Notes: generated from the sequence alone by a model not told the origin. DNA of 64,000 nt from Aquificota bacterium (GCA_013153635.1 JAADDZ010000016.1:1-64000), one strand, 5' to 3'. Numbered from the stretch's first letter, positions 43,974 through 53,389 are shown. Numbers and translations: made by a program.

Positions 43974-44985
43974 TATTGTTTAATTCCTGTAATATTTTTT
44001 CCTTGATTTCTTCGGTAATATCAGGGTTTATCTTTAAGAATTCTTTTGCTTTTTCCCTTCCCTGTCCTAATTTCATATCACCGTAAGAATACCAAGCCCC
44101 ACTCTTTTTTATTATACCAAATTTTTCTCCAAGGTCTAATATTTCTCCTTCTGTAGATATACCTTCTCCATAGATAATGTCAAACTCTGCTTCCTTAAAA
44201 GGTGGTGCCAACTTATTCTTTACAATTTTAACTTTTACTCTACTTCCTACTCTCTCTCCAGCATCTTTAATATCTGATTTTCTAACCTCCATTCTCATAT
44301 CAGCAAAGAATTTTATAGCTCTACCACCGGTAGTAGTTTCTGGATTTCCAAACATAACTCCTACTTTTTCTCTAACTTGATTTATAAGAATGAGAGAAGT
44401 ATTACTTTTGTTTACTGCCCCCTTTAAAAGCCTCATAGCCTTAGACATCAGCCTAGCATGGAGACCTATATTTGAATCATCAAAATCCCCTTCTAGTTCA
44501 GCCTTTGGTACCAAAGCGGCTACTGAATCTATAATAATAACATCTACAGCACCACTCCTTATAAGCGTCTCTGCTATTTCTAAGGCTTGCTCTCCATAGT
44601 CAGGTTGAGAGATGATTAAATCATCAAGGTTCACACCAATAGCTTTTGCATATTTAGGGTCAAAAGCATGCTCCGCATCTATAAATACCGCTTTGCCTCC
44701 ATTTTTTTGGGTCTGGGCAATTATATGCAAAGTTAGAGTTGTTTTCCCTGAAGATTCAGGTCCGTATATCTCTACAACCCGACCTTTTGGAACTCCACCA
44801 ACTCCAGTAGCAATATCAAGTGATAGAGAACCAGTAGAGATAGTCTCCACAGATTTTACAGCTTCAGAAGAAAAGGTCATAACAGACCCTTTTCCATACT
44901 TTTTCTCAATCTGCGTTAAAGCAGTTTCTAATGCTTTTTTTCTTGCTTCTAACTCTTTCACGTCTTTTTCTACAGTGTCGCCCAT
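43963..44985 (-). CDS. recA: Recombinase RecA
   Basis: The 340-aa strand-exchange protein. Motifs are the N-terminal polymerisation helix, Walker [31 protein letters not shown], the L1 and L2 loop regions and GGRAIKFF. The ATG at 44985 has GGAGG 8 bp upstream; an in-frame TTG at 45000 would place the ribosome-binding site inside the gene and is rejected. It leads the recA-pilT-recX unit. No LexA-type operator was recognised upstream. The gene follows gatC by 50 bp. Confidence 0.98.
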   Translation of the reverse strand: MGDTVEKDVKELEARKKALETALTQIEKKYGKGSVMTFSSEAVKSVETISTGSLSLDIATGVGGVPKGRVVEIYGPESSGKTTLTLHIIAQTQKNGGKAVFIDAEHAFDPKYAKAIGVNLDDLIISQPDYGEQALEIAETLIRSGAVDVIIIDSVAALVPKAELEGDFDDSNIGLHARLMSKAMRLLKGAVNKSNTSLILINQVREKVGVMFGNPETTTGGRAIKFFADMRMEVRKSDIKDAGERVGSRVKVKIVKNKLAPPFKEAEFDIIYGEGISTEGEILDLGEKFGIIKKSGAWYSYGDMKLGQGREKAKEFLKINPDITEEIKEKILQELNNNGT

Positions 44986-45034
44986 TAATAGTGCCTCCAA
45001 GAAAATTTAAAAGTGAAAGTAATATATACTTGAG

Positions 45035-45325
45035 TTAATCTTTTTCAACAACCCGAGGAACTACAAAGAAGCCATTTTCCGCCTCTGGTGCGTTAGATAG
45101 CGCCTGCTCTTGAGTTAAACCCTTTTGCGGAATATCCTCCCTCAAAGGAGTAGTTTTTTCTATAACTTCATAAAAAGGTTTTACATCTTCAGTATCTAAC
45201 TCACTTAGTTTTTCTACAAAACTCACAATTTGAGGAAGCTGTTTTGAAAACAGCTCTATTTCCTCCTCTTTTAACCTCAATTTTGCCAATTGAGCAACCT
45301 TTATCACATCTTCTTTTTTTAACAT
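45035..45325 (-). CDS. gatC: Aspartyl/glutamyl-tRNA amidotransferase subunit C
   Basis: A 96-aa small subunit of GatCAB, which converts Glu-tRNA(Gln) or Asp-tRNA(Asn) to the amide form. Typical features are VIKVAQLAKLRL, the LPQIVSFVEKLSELD helix, TTPLREDIP and the terminal NGFFVVPRVVE. The gatA and gatB genes are not in the window. The ATG has GGGGAGTT upstream. It may share a transcript with recA. Confidence 0.95.
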   Translation of the reverse strand: MLKKEDVIKVAQLAKLRLKEEEIELFSKQLPQIVSFVEKLSELDTEDVKPFYEVIEKTTPLREDIPQKGLTQEQALSNAPEAENGFFVVPRVVEKD

Positions 45326-45403
45326 TAAACTCCCCAGAAAAGTTAAGGATTTTTAGTAAAATAATAAATCAAATTTGTTTAAAATTCTATACCAATATTT
45401 GGG

Positions 45404-45409
45404 TATAAT
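45404..45409 (+). promoter_or_regulatory. Likely -10 element for mtnA
   Basis: A perfect TATAAT hexamer, preceded by GGG, lies 38 bp before the mtnA TTG, in the divergent gap with gatC. No good -35 hexamer is visible at the normal distance. The same GGGTATAAT string occurs at 55354-55362 before the 94-aa membrane protein gene. Confidence 0.4.
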
Positions 45410-45446
45410 AATAGTTGAAATCCAAATATATTATAGGTGAACATGA

Positions 45447-46508
45447 TTGAAATTATTAAGAGATATTAGACCTATCAAAGTAGAAAACTACAAGCTTTTA
45501 GTTCTAAATCAGCTAAAACTTCCATTCCAAGAAGAGTGGCTAGAATTAAAAGACTATCTCCAAGTAGCAAAAGCTATAAAAGATATGATAATAAGAGGCG
45601 CTCCACTTATAGGTATAGTAGGAGCTTACGGCTTTGCAATGGGCATAAAACAGTACAAAAATCAAAATCCTGATTCCTTAAAAGTAAAAGCAGACCAGAT
45701 ATATAACACCCTGATAAACAGCAGACCTACAGCGGTAAATCTATCTTGGGCTTTAGACAGAATGACTACAAAATTCAAAAACCTTACCCAAAAAGGGATA
45801 TATGGTAGTAAACTTGTAGATGAGCTTTTTACAGAAGCAAAAAGGATAGACCTAGAAGATTTCCATGCAAATAAAGCTATCGGTGGATATGGAGAAGTTC
45901 TCATAAAAGAAAACTCAAGAATACTTACTCACTGTAACACTGGAGCATTAGCTACCTCTGGGTGGGGAACAGCCTTAGGAGTCATTAGGACTGCATACGA
46001 AAACGAGAAAAACATATTTGTGTATGTAGATGAAACCCGACCATATTTACAAGGTTCTAGGCTTACAGCATGGGAACTTTTACAAGAAGGAATCCCCTAT
46101 CAGATAATAGTAGACTCCTGTGCAGGTTTTTTGATGAAACAGGGAAAGATAGATGCAGTAATAGTAGGAGCAGATAGAATAACTCTCAATGGAGATGTAG
46201 CAAACAAAATAGGTACCTACTCTCTATCTGTTTTAGCAAAACAGCACAATATTCCATTTTATGTAGCCGCTCCCACCTCTTCCTTTGACCTTAATTTGGA
46301 AAAAGGAGAAGATATTATTATAGAAATAAGAGATAAAAAAGAGATAACACACTGCGGTAACTGTCCAGTTGCACCACAAGAGTCAGATGCCTTAAACTTA
46401 TCTTTTGATATAACTCCTGCAGAAAATATCAGTACAATAATAACTGAAAGAGGACTTATTACCGAAGTAAACAGAGAAAAAATATTGAAATTTTTCAATA
46501 AAAGTTGA
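45447..46508 (+). CDS. mtnA: S-methyl-5-thioribose-1-phosphate isomerase
   Basis: A 353-aa enzyme of methionine salvage that converts methylthioribose-1-phosphate to the ribulose form. The catalytic Cys lies in [18 protein letters not shown] and the catalytic Asp in [31 protein letters not shown] is the third signature. The start is TTG, with TAGGTGA about 7 bp upstream; a nearby ATG (45443) is in another frame and gives only a short peptide. It opens a long plus-strand series. Downstream mtn genes are not adjacent, so the isomerase may also serve ribose salvage. Confidence 0.93.
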   Translation: MKLLRDIRPIKVENYKLLVLNQLKLPFQEEWLELKDYLQVAKAIKDMIIRGAPLIGIVGAYGFAMGIKQYKNQNPDSLKVKADQIYNTLINSRPTAVNLSWALDRMTTKFKNLTQKGIYGSKLVDELFTEAKRIDLEDFHANKAIGGYGEVLIKENSRILTHCNTGALATSGWGTALGVIRTAYENEKNIFVYVDETRPYLQGSRLTAWELLQEGIPYQIIVDSCAGFLMKQGKIDAVIVGADRITLNGDVANKIGTYSLSVLAKQHNIPFYVAAPTSSFDLNLEKGEDIIIEIRDKKEITHCGNCPVAPQESDALNLSFDITPAENISTIITERGLITEVNREKILKFFNKS

Positions 46509-46541
46509 TATTAAATGAAAGTTTATTTAAAGAGGTAAAAG

Positions 46542-47525
46542 ATGAAAGTTGTAACTATTGGCGGGGGTACAGGGTTATCTTCTCTATTAAGAGGCTTAAA
46601 ACATCTTGTACCACAAAAGATAGAAGATTTATCAGCAATAGTTACCGTCGCAGATAACGGAGGTAGTTCTGGGAGAATCCGCAGAGAACTACATATACCT
46701 CCTCCGGGAGATGTGAGAAACTGTATAGTAGCTCTTGCCGAAGACGAAGCCATACTATCCCAAGCCTTTCAGTACAGATTTGAAGAAGGAGAAGGTCTAA
46801 AAGGACACAGCTTTGGGAATCTCTTTTTAACTGTTCTCACAAAAATAACAGGAAGTTTTATAGAAGCTATAGAGATAACCTCGAGTATCCTAAAGATAAA
46901 AGGAAAGATTATCCCTTCAACTGCTGAATTAGTAAATCTTGTAGCAGAGTTTACAGATGGAAAAATCATAGAAGGAGAAACAGAGATAACAGAATACGGA
47001 AAACAGCTAAAAGCAAAAATCAAAAAGATATGGTTAGAACCTTCGAATATAAAAGCTCCCAAAGAAGCGGTAGAAAAAATACTAAACGCAGACTTTATTA
47101 TATTAGGACCTGGAAGTTTATACACAAGCATAATACCAAACCTCCTTGTAAAAGACATAGCAAAAACACTCCTAAAAACCAAAGCCAAAAAAATATACAT
47201 AGTAAACGTAATGACCCAATACGGAGAGACAGACAAATTCACCGCTTCTGACCATGTCAAAGCTCTATACAATGTAGTAGGAAAACCATTCATAGATGCA
47301 GTTATCGTAAATACCACTCTACCTCCAGACGAAGTACTAAAAAGATACCTAAAAGAGCATTCTGAACCAGTAGTAGCAGATGCAGGAAACTTATCTGAAA
47401 TGGGTCTTATGGTATGCTCTGGAGACCTGATAGACAAAGGAACATACGCAAGACACAACCCCCAAAAACTAGCAGACACCTTGATAAAGCTTTTCGAAAA
47501 ACTAAAAGAGCCAACAATCGTTTGA
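46542..47525 (+). CDS. yvcK: YvcK/CofD-like gluconeogenesis factor
   Basis: A 327-aa protein of the YvcK (UPF0052) family. The N-terminus IGGGTGLSSLLRGLK, then TVADNGGSSGRIRRE, PPGDVRNCIVAL and GHSFGNLFLT, are family signatures. It binds UDP-sugars and affects cell-wall precursor use and carbon metabolism in other bacteria. AAAGAGGT precedes the ATG. The stop overlaps the ATG of nadB (ATGA). Confidence 0.93.
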   Translation: MKVVTIGGGTGLSSLLRGLKHLVPQKIEDLSAIVTVADNGGSSGRIRRELHIPPPGDVRNCIVALAEDEAILSQAFQYRFEEGEGLKGHSFGNLFLTVLTKITGSFIEAIEITSSILKIKGKIIPSTAELVNLVAEFTDGKIIEGETEITEYGKQLKAKIKKIWLEPSNIKAPKEAVEKILNADFIILGPGSLYTSIIPNLLVKDIAKTLLKTKAKKIYIVNVMTQYGETDKFTASDHVKALYNVVGKPFIDAVIVNTTLPPDEVLKRYLKEHSEPVVADAGNLSEMGLMVCSGDLIDKGTYARHNPQKLADTLIKLFEKLKEPTIV

Positions 47526-49084
47526 TGAAAAGATACATCACTGACTTTGACCTAAGCACAATACCTGAAGAAAAAGTAGAAGTAATTATCATTGGTGCAG
47601 GTATAGCAGGTCTTTCTACAGCATTACAACTTACGAATCTTGGGATAAAACCTCTGATAATTTCACAAACAACTGTAGGAAAATCCAACTCCTTCCTAGC
47701 ACAAGGAGGAATAGCCGCCTCAATCAGCAAAGATGACAATCCACAGTACCATTATCTAGATACGATAAAAGCAGGAAAAGGCTTATGCATAGACAAAAAT
47801 GTTAGAATCCTTGTAGAAGAAGGAGTAGAAAGAGTTATAGACCTTATAAGGTACGGCGTCCCCTTTGATACAGAAAAAGGAAAACTAAAACTCACAAAAG
47901 AAGGAGCGCACTCAAAAAGGAGAGTACTCCATGTAAAAGATAAAACAGGAAGCGCCATAGGGAAGACCCTTTGGGAAAAAATAAGTACCCAAAATATACA
48001 TATAGGACTAGAATACAAACTAGAAGAGATTATCACTGTAGACAATAAAATAGCAGGAGTAATAATATCAAAAAAAGGAAGCAAATTTTTCATAAAAACA
48101 AAAGCGGTTATCCTAGCCACAGGTGGATATAGCTCTATTTTCAGCAGAAATACCTCCCAATACTACATATCTGGAAACACAATCTTTACAGCATATAGGT
48201 CAGGAGCTACATTAATGGACTTAGAATTTGTACAATTCCACCCCACAGCGCTAAATATAGAAGGATACCCAGCGTACCTTATTTCTGAAGCAGTTAGAGG
48301 AGAAGGTGCAATTTTGATAGACAGTAAAGGAGAGCGATTTATAGACGAACTAAAACCTAGAGATGAAGTAGCAAGAGCCATATTCAAAAAACTACTTCAA
48401 GGAGAAAAAGTGTACCTAGACATAACTCCCCTAAAAGAAAAAGGTATCATATTCGAAAACAGATTCCCGAGTATAGCAAACATGTTAAACCATGTAGGAC
48501 TTTCTGGTATAACAAAAATCCCAGTAAGTCCTGCGGCTCACTACACAATAGGCGGAATAAAAGCTCAAGCAGACGGCAAAACAAAAATAGATGGACTTTT
48601 TGCCGTTGGAGAAGTATCTTGTACAGGTGTACACGGAGCAAACAGACTAGCAAGTAACTCATTATTAGAATGTATAGTGTTTGGTTTCAAGACAGCTTAT
48701 TCAGTTTTTGTTTATAATATGAATAATAACTTTGTTAACATTAGTAAAATTACTAACAAAACAAGCTCTAACATAGGAGCAAAAATTGAGGATAAAAATA
48801 TCGTCAAACAACTAAAAAAAATTATGTGGGAAAAAGTAGGACTAATCAGAGATAAAAATACTCTTCAAGAAGCAATCAAAAACCTTGAACAATTAGAAGA
48901 AAGCACCAATAATAATTACCTAAAAGATATTATAAACTTATCAAAAGCAGTAACAATATCTGCATTAGGTAGAGAAGAAAGTAGAGGAGTACACTATAGA
49001 AAAGACTTTCCACAAGAACAAAAAGAATTTAAAAAACATACGATTTTAAATAAAAACCTAAAAATAAACTTGGAGGTAAGCTAG
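47525..49084 (+). CDS. nadB: L-aspartate oxidase
   Basis: A 519-aa flavoprotein of de novo NAD synthesis, making iminoaspartate. FAD motifs are IGAGIAGLSTALQL near the N-terminus and CTGVHGANRLASNSLLE late in the chain. The substrate loop has SFLAQGGIAAS and the fumarate-reductase-like LEFVQFHPTAL. The ATG at 47525 overlaps the yvcK stop; a longer upstream frame lies inside yvcK and is rejected. The C-terminal helical domain is AT-rich and weakly conserved. The last codons contain the GGAGG used by infC. Confidence 0.94.
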   Translation: MKRYITDFDLSTIPEEKVEVIIIGAGIAGLSTALQLTNLGIKPLIISQTTVGKSNSFLAQGGIAASISKDDNPQYHYLDTIKAGKGLCIDKNVRILVEEGVERVIDLIRYGVPFDTEKGKLKLTKEGAHSKRRVLHVKDKTGSAIGKTLWEKISTQNIHIGLEYKLEEIITVDNKIAGVIISKKGSKFFIKTKAVILATGGYSSIFSRNTSQYYISGNTIFTAYRSGATLMDLEFVQFHPTALNIEGYPAYLISEAVRGEGAILIDSKGERFIDELKPRDEVARAIFKKLLQGEKVYLDITPLKEKGIIFENRFPSIANMLNHVGLSGITKIPVSPAAHYTIGGIKAQADGKTKIDGLFAVGEVSCTGVHGANRLASNSLLECIVFGFKTAYSVFVYNMNNNFVNISKITNKTSSNIGAKIEDKNIVKQLKKIMWEKVGLIRDKNTLQEAIKNLEQLEESTNNNYLKDIINLSKAVTISALGREESRGVHYRKDFPQEQKEFKKHTILNKNLKINLEVS

Positions 49085-49089
49085 TTATC
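49072..49089 (+). promoter_or_regulatory. Ribosome-binding site and AUC start of infC
   Basis: GGAGG at 49072-49076 is followed by ATC at 49087-49089, 10 bp on. No ATG, GTG or TTG occurs in the infC frame between this site and codon 16 of the protein. Escherichia coli infC starts at AUU and is autoregulated through this rare codon; the same logic probably applies here. Confidence 0.6.
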
Positions 49090-49602
49090 GTAGCAGAGCT
49101 AAGAATCAACGAAAAAATAAGAGCAAGACAAGTGCGTCTAATAGACGACACAGGAAAAAATATAGGAATCGTTCCTGTAGAAGAAGCCTTAAAACTAGCC
49201 AGAGAAAAAGAACTCGACCTAGTAGAAGTATCCCCAAACGCCAATCCCCCTGTATGCAAAATCATGGACTACGGAAAATACAAATTCCAACAAAAGAAAA
49301 AAGAAAAAGAAGCAAAGAAAAAACAAAAAGTACAACATGTAAAAGAGATAAAATTCAAACTAAACATAGAAGACCACGACTACAAAACAAAACTAAAACA
49401 CATACGAGAGTTCATACAAAACGGAGACAAAGTTAGAGTATGGATTTGGTTTAGAGGTAGAGAAAATGTACACCCAGAACTTGGAGAAAAGTTAGCCAAC
49501 AAAATAATACAAGACTCTATAGATATAGCAGATGTAGAGAAAAAACCAGTAAAAGAAGGAAGAAACATGCTGTTTACACTAATCCCAAAAAGAAAAAAAT
49601 AA
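49087..49602 (+). CDS. infC: Translation initiation factor IF-3, rare AUC start
   Basis: IF-3 prevents premature 30S-50S joining and rejects wrong start codons. Starting at AUC the protein has 171 aa, normal for the family, and includes the conserved RINEKIRARQVRLID. A start at the GTG 49132 would remove 15 residues, including that motif, and has no ribosome-binding site. The IF3-N domain with NPPVCKIMDYGKYKF is followed by a Lys-rich linker and IF3-C with HDYKTKLKHIREF and FRGRE. Nearby GGAGG lies in the end of nadB. The usual downstream rpmI-rplT are absent: a DNA glycosylase gene follows instead. Confidence 0.88.
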   Translation: MVAELRINEKIRARQVRLIDDTGKNIGIVPVEEALKLAREKELDLVEVSPNANPPVCKIMDYGKYKFQQKKKEKEAKKKQKVQHVKEIKFKLNIEDHDYKTKLKHIREFIQNGDKVRVWIWFRGRENVHPELGEKLANKIIQDSIDIADVEKKPVKEGRNMLFTLIPKRKK

Positions 49603-49603
49603 A

Positions 49604-50233
49604 TTGATACTAAAGATATACGACACCCTACTCAAAACTTACGGTTACCAAGACTGGTGGCCAGTTAGTACAACAGCAGACCCCTTTTTAGAAATATCAT
49701 TAGGAGCTATACTCACCCAGAATACAAATTGGAAAAATGTAGAAAAAGCTCTCCAAAACCTCCAAACCAAAAAAGTTTTAAACTGGAAAACCTTACAAAA
49801 GATAAATATCTCCATACTTCAAGAGCTGATAAAACCAGCAGGTTTCTACAAAAGAAAATCAACAACTATAAAAAACTTCGTAAAAACGATAAATCCTCAA
49901 AAAAAAGAAAACATAACAAGACAGACCCTACTAAACATCAAAGGTATAGGAAAAGAAACAGCAGACTCAATACTTTTATATGGATTAGAAAAACCTATAT
50001 TTGTAGTAGACACCTATACAAAAAGATTATTTAGCAGGTTAGGTCTAACAAAAAAAGATATAAAATACGACGAACTCCAAAAACTCATTCAAGACAAAAT
50101 ACCCAAAAATACCCATATCTATCAAGAATACCATGCCCTTATAGTCAAACACGCAAAAGAACACTGCAAAAAAAAGCCAATATGTACAAAATGCCCTCTA
50201 GAAAGCCTATGCAATAAAAATGTTATAATTTAA
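49604..50233 (+). CDS. Endonuclease III-like DNA glycosylase (MagIII-like subgroup)
   Basis: A 209-aa HhH-GPD base-excision protein. It has GAILTQNTNWKNVEKAL, the SGF-type GFYKRK segment, the helix-hairpin-helix LLNIKGIGKETADSILLY with Glu in place of the catalytic Lys of EndoIII, the catalytic Asp in VVDTYTKR, and a 4Fe-4S site (CKKKPICTKCPLESLC). The Glu and the WWP-type N-terminus recall Helicobacter MagIII, a 3-methyladenine glycosylase, so monofunctional alkyl-base excision is likely (inference). The start is TTG, 1 bp after infC, with no clear ribosome-binding site, which suggests coupling. Confidence 0.85.
   Translation: MILKIYDTLLKTYGYQDWWPVSTTADPFLEISLGAILTQNTNWKNVEKALQNLQTKKVLNWKTLQKINISILQELIKPAGFYKRKSTTIKNFVKTINPQKKENITRQTLLNIKGIGKETADSILLYGLEKPIFVVDTYTKRLFSRLGLTKKDIKYDELQKLIQDKIPKNTHIYQEYHALIVKHAKEHCKKKPICTKCPLESLCNKNVII
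50221..50229 (+). promoter_or_regulatory. Extended -10 promoter before plsC
   Basis: TGTTATAAT matches the extended -10 consensus and lies 30 bp before the plsC ATG, overlapping the last codons of the glycosylase gene. It could give plsC-ispH-rpsA an internal promoter within the long series. No -35 hexamer is evident. Confidence 0.4.
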
Positions 50234-50258
50234 AAAATATCTGAATCTCTGGACGCAT

Positions 50259-50870
50259 ATGGATAAATATTACTCACAAGCAGGATATAAGATTTTTTTC
50301 AAACTAAAACCTGCAATAAAAAAAGTACTAAAAATTAAAGTAAAAGGAATAGAAAACATACCCCTACAAACAAGCTGTATACTTGCCGCAAATCACAAGA
50401 GCCATCTAGACCCATTAGTACTTAACACCATATCCCCAAGACCAGTCCTATTCCTAGCCAAAGAAGAACTGTTCAAAATTCCTATACTAGGCAGTCTTAT
50501 AAAAAAAGCAGGAGCGATACCTGTAAGCAGAGACAAAAAAGACATCAAATCTCTAAAAAAAGCCCTAAAAGCCCTAAAAAACAACCAATGTATAGGAATA
50601 TTCCCAGAAGGAAGAAGAATGCCTCCAGACAGATTTGGAAAAGCACAAAGCGGAGTAGGACTCCTCGCAACTAGAACAGCATCACCAGTGATACCAATCC
50701 TTATACAAGGAACAGAAAAAATTTTGCCAAGAGGCAATAAATTCCCTAAATTATTTAAGTATGATATAAATATAATTATCGGAAAGCCTATTATTTTTGA
50801 TAAAAACACAGACTACAAACAAGCATCACAAGAGATAATGGAAAAAATCAAAAAGTTAAAAGAGGTATAA
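50259..50870 (+). CDS. plsC: 1-acyl-sn-glycerol-3-phosphate acyltransferase
   Basis: A 203-aa membrane-associated acyltransferase of phospholipid synthesis. The catalytic HX4D box is NHKSHLD and the glycerol-3-phosphate pocket is FPEGRR. VPVSRDKKD-like sequence (IPVSRDKKD) is also typical. GGACGCAT directly precedes the ATG. The order plsC-ispH-rpsA is a conserved bacterial arrangement, which supports all three assignments. Confidence 0.92.
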   Translation: MDKYYSQAGYKIFFKLKPAIKKVLKIKVKGIENIPLQTSCILAANHKSHLDPLVLNTISPRPVLFLAKEELFKIPILGSLIKKAGAIPVSRDKKDIKSLKKALKALKNNQCIGIFPEGRRMPPDRFGKAQSGVGLLATRTASPVIPILIQGTEKILPRGNKFPKLFKYDINIIIGKPIIFDKNTDYKQASQEIMEKIKKLKEV

Positions 50871-50873
50871 ACC

Positions 50874-51740
50874 ATGGTTAACATAAAAGTCGCAAACTCT
50901 GCTGGTTTTTGTTTTGGAGTAAAAATCGCTGTAGATATGGCAAAAGAAGCAGGAGAAAAGCTTGGAGGAGCATACACAAACGGACCTATTATACACAACA
51001 AACAAGTAGTTCAATTCCTTGAAACTCTAAACATAAAAGAGCTAAAAAATAAAACCCAGCTAAAAAAAGGAGATACAGTTATAATAAGGTCTCATGGAGT
51101 ACCACCATCAGTAGAAAAAGACCTCCAACAAAAAGGAGTAAATATACTAGATGCAACCTGCCCCTTTGTAAAGAAAGTACATGACAAAGTTCGCCAATTA
51201 GTCCAAGAAGGATATTTTATAGTTATAATCGGAGAAGAAGGACACCCAGAAGTGATAGGAACATTAGGACATCTCGAAGAAGCTGGAGGAAAAGGCATAG
51301 TAGTAGAAAACATGGAAGACCTTATAAAAAAACTCCCAAAGAGAAACAAAATAGGAATCGTCGCACAAACCACCCAAAATGAAGACTTCTTCGAAAAAGC
51401 GGTAGGCTACATAGCATCAAACGCAGAAGAAGTAAAAATATTCAATACTATCTGTGATGCAACATCTGTAAGACAAGAAGAAGTAAAAAAACTAGCTCCA
51501 AAAGTTGACATAATGATAATTATCGGAGGAAAACATAGCGGAAATACTAACAGATTAGCCCAAATATCAAAAGCCTTAAACCCAAACACCTTCCACATAG
51601 AAAAAGCAGACGAACTAGATTCAAAATGGTTTAAAAATGTAAAAAATGTAGGAGTAAGTGCAGGAGCATCAACCCCTGATTGGATAATAAACCAAGTAGT
51701 AGAAACAATAAAACAGATAACAAACTCTAAAAGAGGTTAA
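50874..51740 (+). CDS. ispH: 4-hydroxy-3-methylbut-2-enyl diphosphate reductase
   Basis: A 288-aa 4Fe-4S enzyme, the last step of the MEP isoprenoid pathway. Cluster cysteines are C13 (AGFCFGVK), about C97 (DATCPFVKKVH) and about C193 (NTICDATSVRQEE). SHGVPP and GGKHSGNTNRLAQ are further signatures. Its product feeds the prenyl synthase encoded at 25693. It lies 3 bp after plsC and 8 bp before rpsA. Confidence 0.96.
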   Translation: MVNIKVANSAGFCFGVKIAVDMAKEAGEKLGGAYTNGPIIHNKQVVQFLETLNIKELKNKTQLKKGDTVIIRSHGVPPSVEKDLQQKGVNILDATCPFVKKVHDKVRQLVQEGYFIVIIGEEGHPEVIGTLGHLEEAGGKGIVVENMEDLIKKLPKRNKIGIVAQTTQNEDFFEKAVGYIASNAEEVKIFNTICDATSVRQEEVKKLAPKVDIMIIIGGKHSGNTNRLAQISKALNPNTFHIEKADELDSKWFKNVKNVGVSAGASTPDWIINQVVETIKQITNSKRG

Positions 51741-51748
51741 AAAATAAA

Positions 51749-53386
51749 ATGGAGAACTTTGAACAAGAACTAGAAAAATACCTTACCTTACAAACCAACA
51801 TCAAAAAAGGAAGTACAGTAACAGGAAAAATAGTAAAAATAAGTGGAGATACAGCATTTGTAGACATAGGAATGAAATCTGAAGCGGCACTTCCCTTAGG
51901 AGACGAACAGCTAACAGAAGGACAAGAGATAAAAGCGGTATTCACAGGAAAAAGAAACAAAGAAGGATATTTCCTCCTCACAAGAAAACCTCTTTTATTC
52001 AGAGAAAAACTAGAATCCCTAAAACAAGCCTATCAGAACAACCAAAAAGTAAAAGCAACAATAGAAAAGCCGTTAGAAAAAGGGTATATAGTAGACCTCC
52101 AAGGCATAAAAGCATTTATGCCCCTATCAGAAAGTAAAATAAAGAAAGAAGAAAAACTACCAGAAGGTTTCTCAACAGAAGTGTACATACTCAACATAGA
52201 CGAAAAAAGAAAAACACCAAACATAGTAGTATCCAGAAAAAAAGTATTACAAGAAGAAAAAGAAAAAGAAAAAGAAAAAATACTCTCACTACTAGAAGAA
52301 GGAAAAACAGTTAAAGCGAAAATCAAAAAAATAACAGAAAAAGGGCTAGTTTTATCAATAGATGACCTTATAACAGGTTTTCTACCAGTTTCCCTTCTAT
52401 CTTGGAAAAAAGGAGTATCCCCCTTTTCCTTCACAGAAGGAGAAGAAATAGAAGTGATAATTAAACAGTTAGACAAAGACAGTAACAAAATCATATTTAG
52501 CAAAAGAGACTTAGAACCAAACCCTTGGCAACAGTTTCCACATGAAAAAGAAGACACAGTAACAGCCTCAATAAAAGAGATAAACGACTACGGTTTAGTA
52601 GTAAAAGTAGGAGAGCTAGAAGGTTTCATACACAAATCAGAGACAGACCACCTACACCCTGAAAAATACAAAGAAAACTTTAAAATAGGACAGAAAATAG
52701 ACGCAAAAATCATAGAACTAGATAGAGAAAACAGAAGATTAAAACTAAGTATAAAAAAAGCAAAACCCCACCCATTAGAAGAATTTCTAAAAGAGCATCA
52801 AGAAGGTTCAGTAATAGATGCAAAAATAAAAGAGATAAAAAACAAAGTAGCGATTTTAGACCTTGGAAAAGTAGAAGGAGTCCTATATGTAGAAGACGCA
52901 ACATGGAATCCAAAGATAAAAAACATATCCCAAATACTAAAAGGAAAAACAAACCTAAAAGTAAAAGTACTAGGCATAGACAGAAACAAAATAAAAGTCG
53001 GTCTAAAACAGTTCAAAGAAGACCCTTGGAAAGAATTCACTCAAAAATACAAAAAAGGAGACAACATCACTGTAACAGTAAAAAAACTGATAAATAGAGG
53101 CGCTTTCGTTGACATTTTCGAAGACCTAGAAGGCTTCATACCCTTAAACGAAATATCAAAAGAAAAAATCAAAATCCCTAGTGATGTACTATCTCTAAAG
53201 CAAGAAGTCACTGCCAAAATAATATCAATAGACCCAAAAACCAAAACCATTGTACTTAGCATAAAAGCAGTAGAGAAAGAAAAAGAAAAACAAGAATTAA
53301 AAGAAGTTATAGAAAAAGTAAAATCAAAAGGAGACGGACTAGCAACATTAGGAGAAATCCTAAAACAGAAACTAAATAAGGGGTAG
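51749..53386 (+). CDS. rpsA: Ribosomal protein S1, six S1 repeats
   Basis: A 545-aa S1-type RNA-binding protein. Six OB-fold repeats can be seen, starting near residues 24, 99, 186, 268, 350 and 432. The last has the strong signature GAFVDIFEDLEGFIPLNEIS. S1 docks on the small subunit and helps unwind messenger leaders. Repeats 2 and 5 are divergent (KGYIVDLQGIKAFMPLSESK and NKVAILDLGKVEGVLYVED). It directly follows ispH, a conserved link that is a fusion in some Clostridia. Confidence 0.92.
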   Translation: MENFEQELEKYLTLQTNIKKGSTVTGKIVKISGDTAFVDIGMKSEAALPLGDEQLTEGQEIKAVFTGKRNKEGYFLLTRKPLLFREKLESLKQAYQNNQKVKATIEKPLEKGYIVDLQGIKAFMPLSESKIKKEEKLPEGFSTEVYILNIDEKRKTPNIVVSRKKVLQEEKEKEKEKILSLLEEGKTVKAKIKKITEKGLVLSIDDLITGFLPVSLLSWKKGVSPFSFTEGEEIEVIIKQLDKDSNKIIFSKRDLEPNPWQQFPHEKEDTVTASIKEINDYGLVVKVGELEGFIHKSETDHLHPEKYKENFKIGQKIDAKIIELDRENRRLKLSIKKAKPHPLEEFLKEHQEGSVIDAKIKEIKNKVAILDLGKVEGVLYVEDATWNPKIKNISQILKGKTNLKVKVLGIDRNKIKVGLKQFKEDPWKEFTQKYKKGDNITVTVKKLINRGAFVDIFEDLEGFIPLNEISKEKIKIPSDVLSLKQEVTAKIISIDPKTKTIVLSIKAVEKEKEKQELKEVIEKVKSKGDGLATLGEILKQKLNKG

Positions 53387-53389
53387 ATT

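Noticed and set aside
47414-47524. N-terminal extension of nadB
   Set aside because: It lies wholly inside yvcK, its translation is basic and unstructured, and the ATG at 47525 starts the conserved FAD-binding region at the right distance.
49602-50260. Expected rpmI-rplT genes after infC
   Set aside because: The translated region is an HhH-GPD glycosylase followed by plsC; no L35 or L20 sequence is present.
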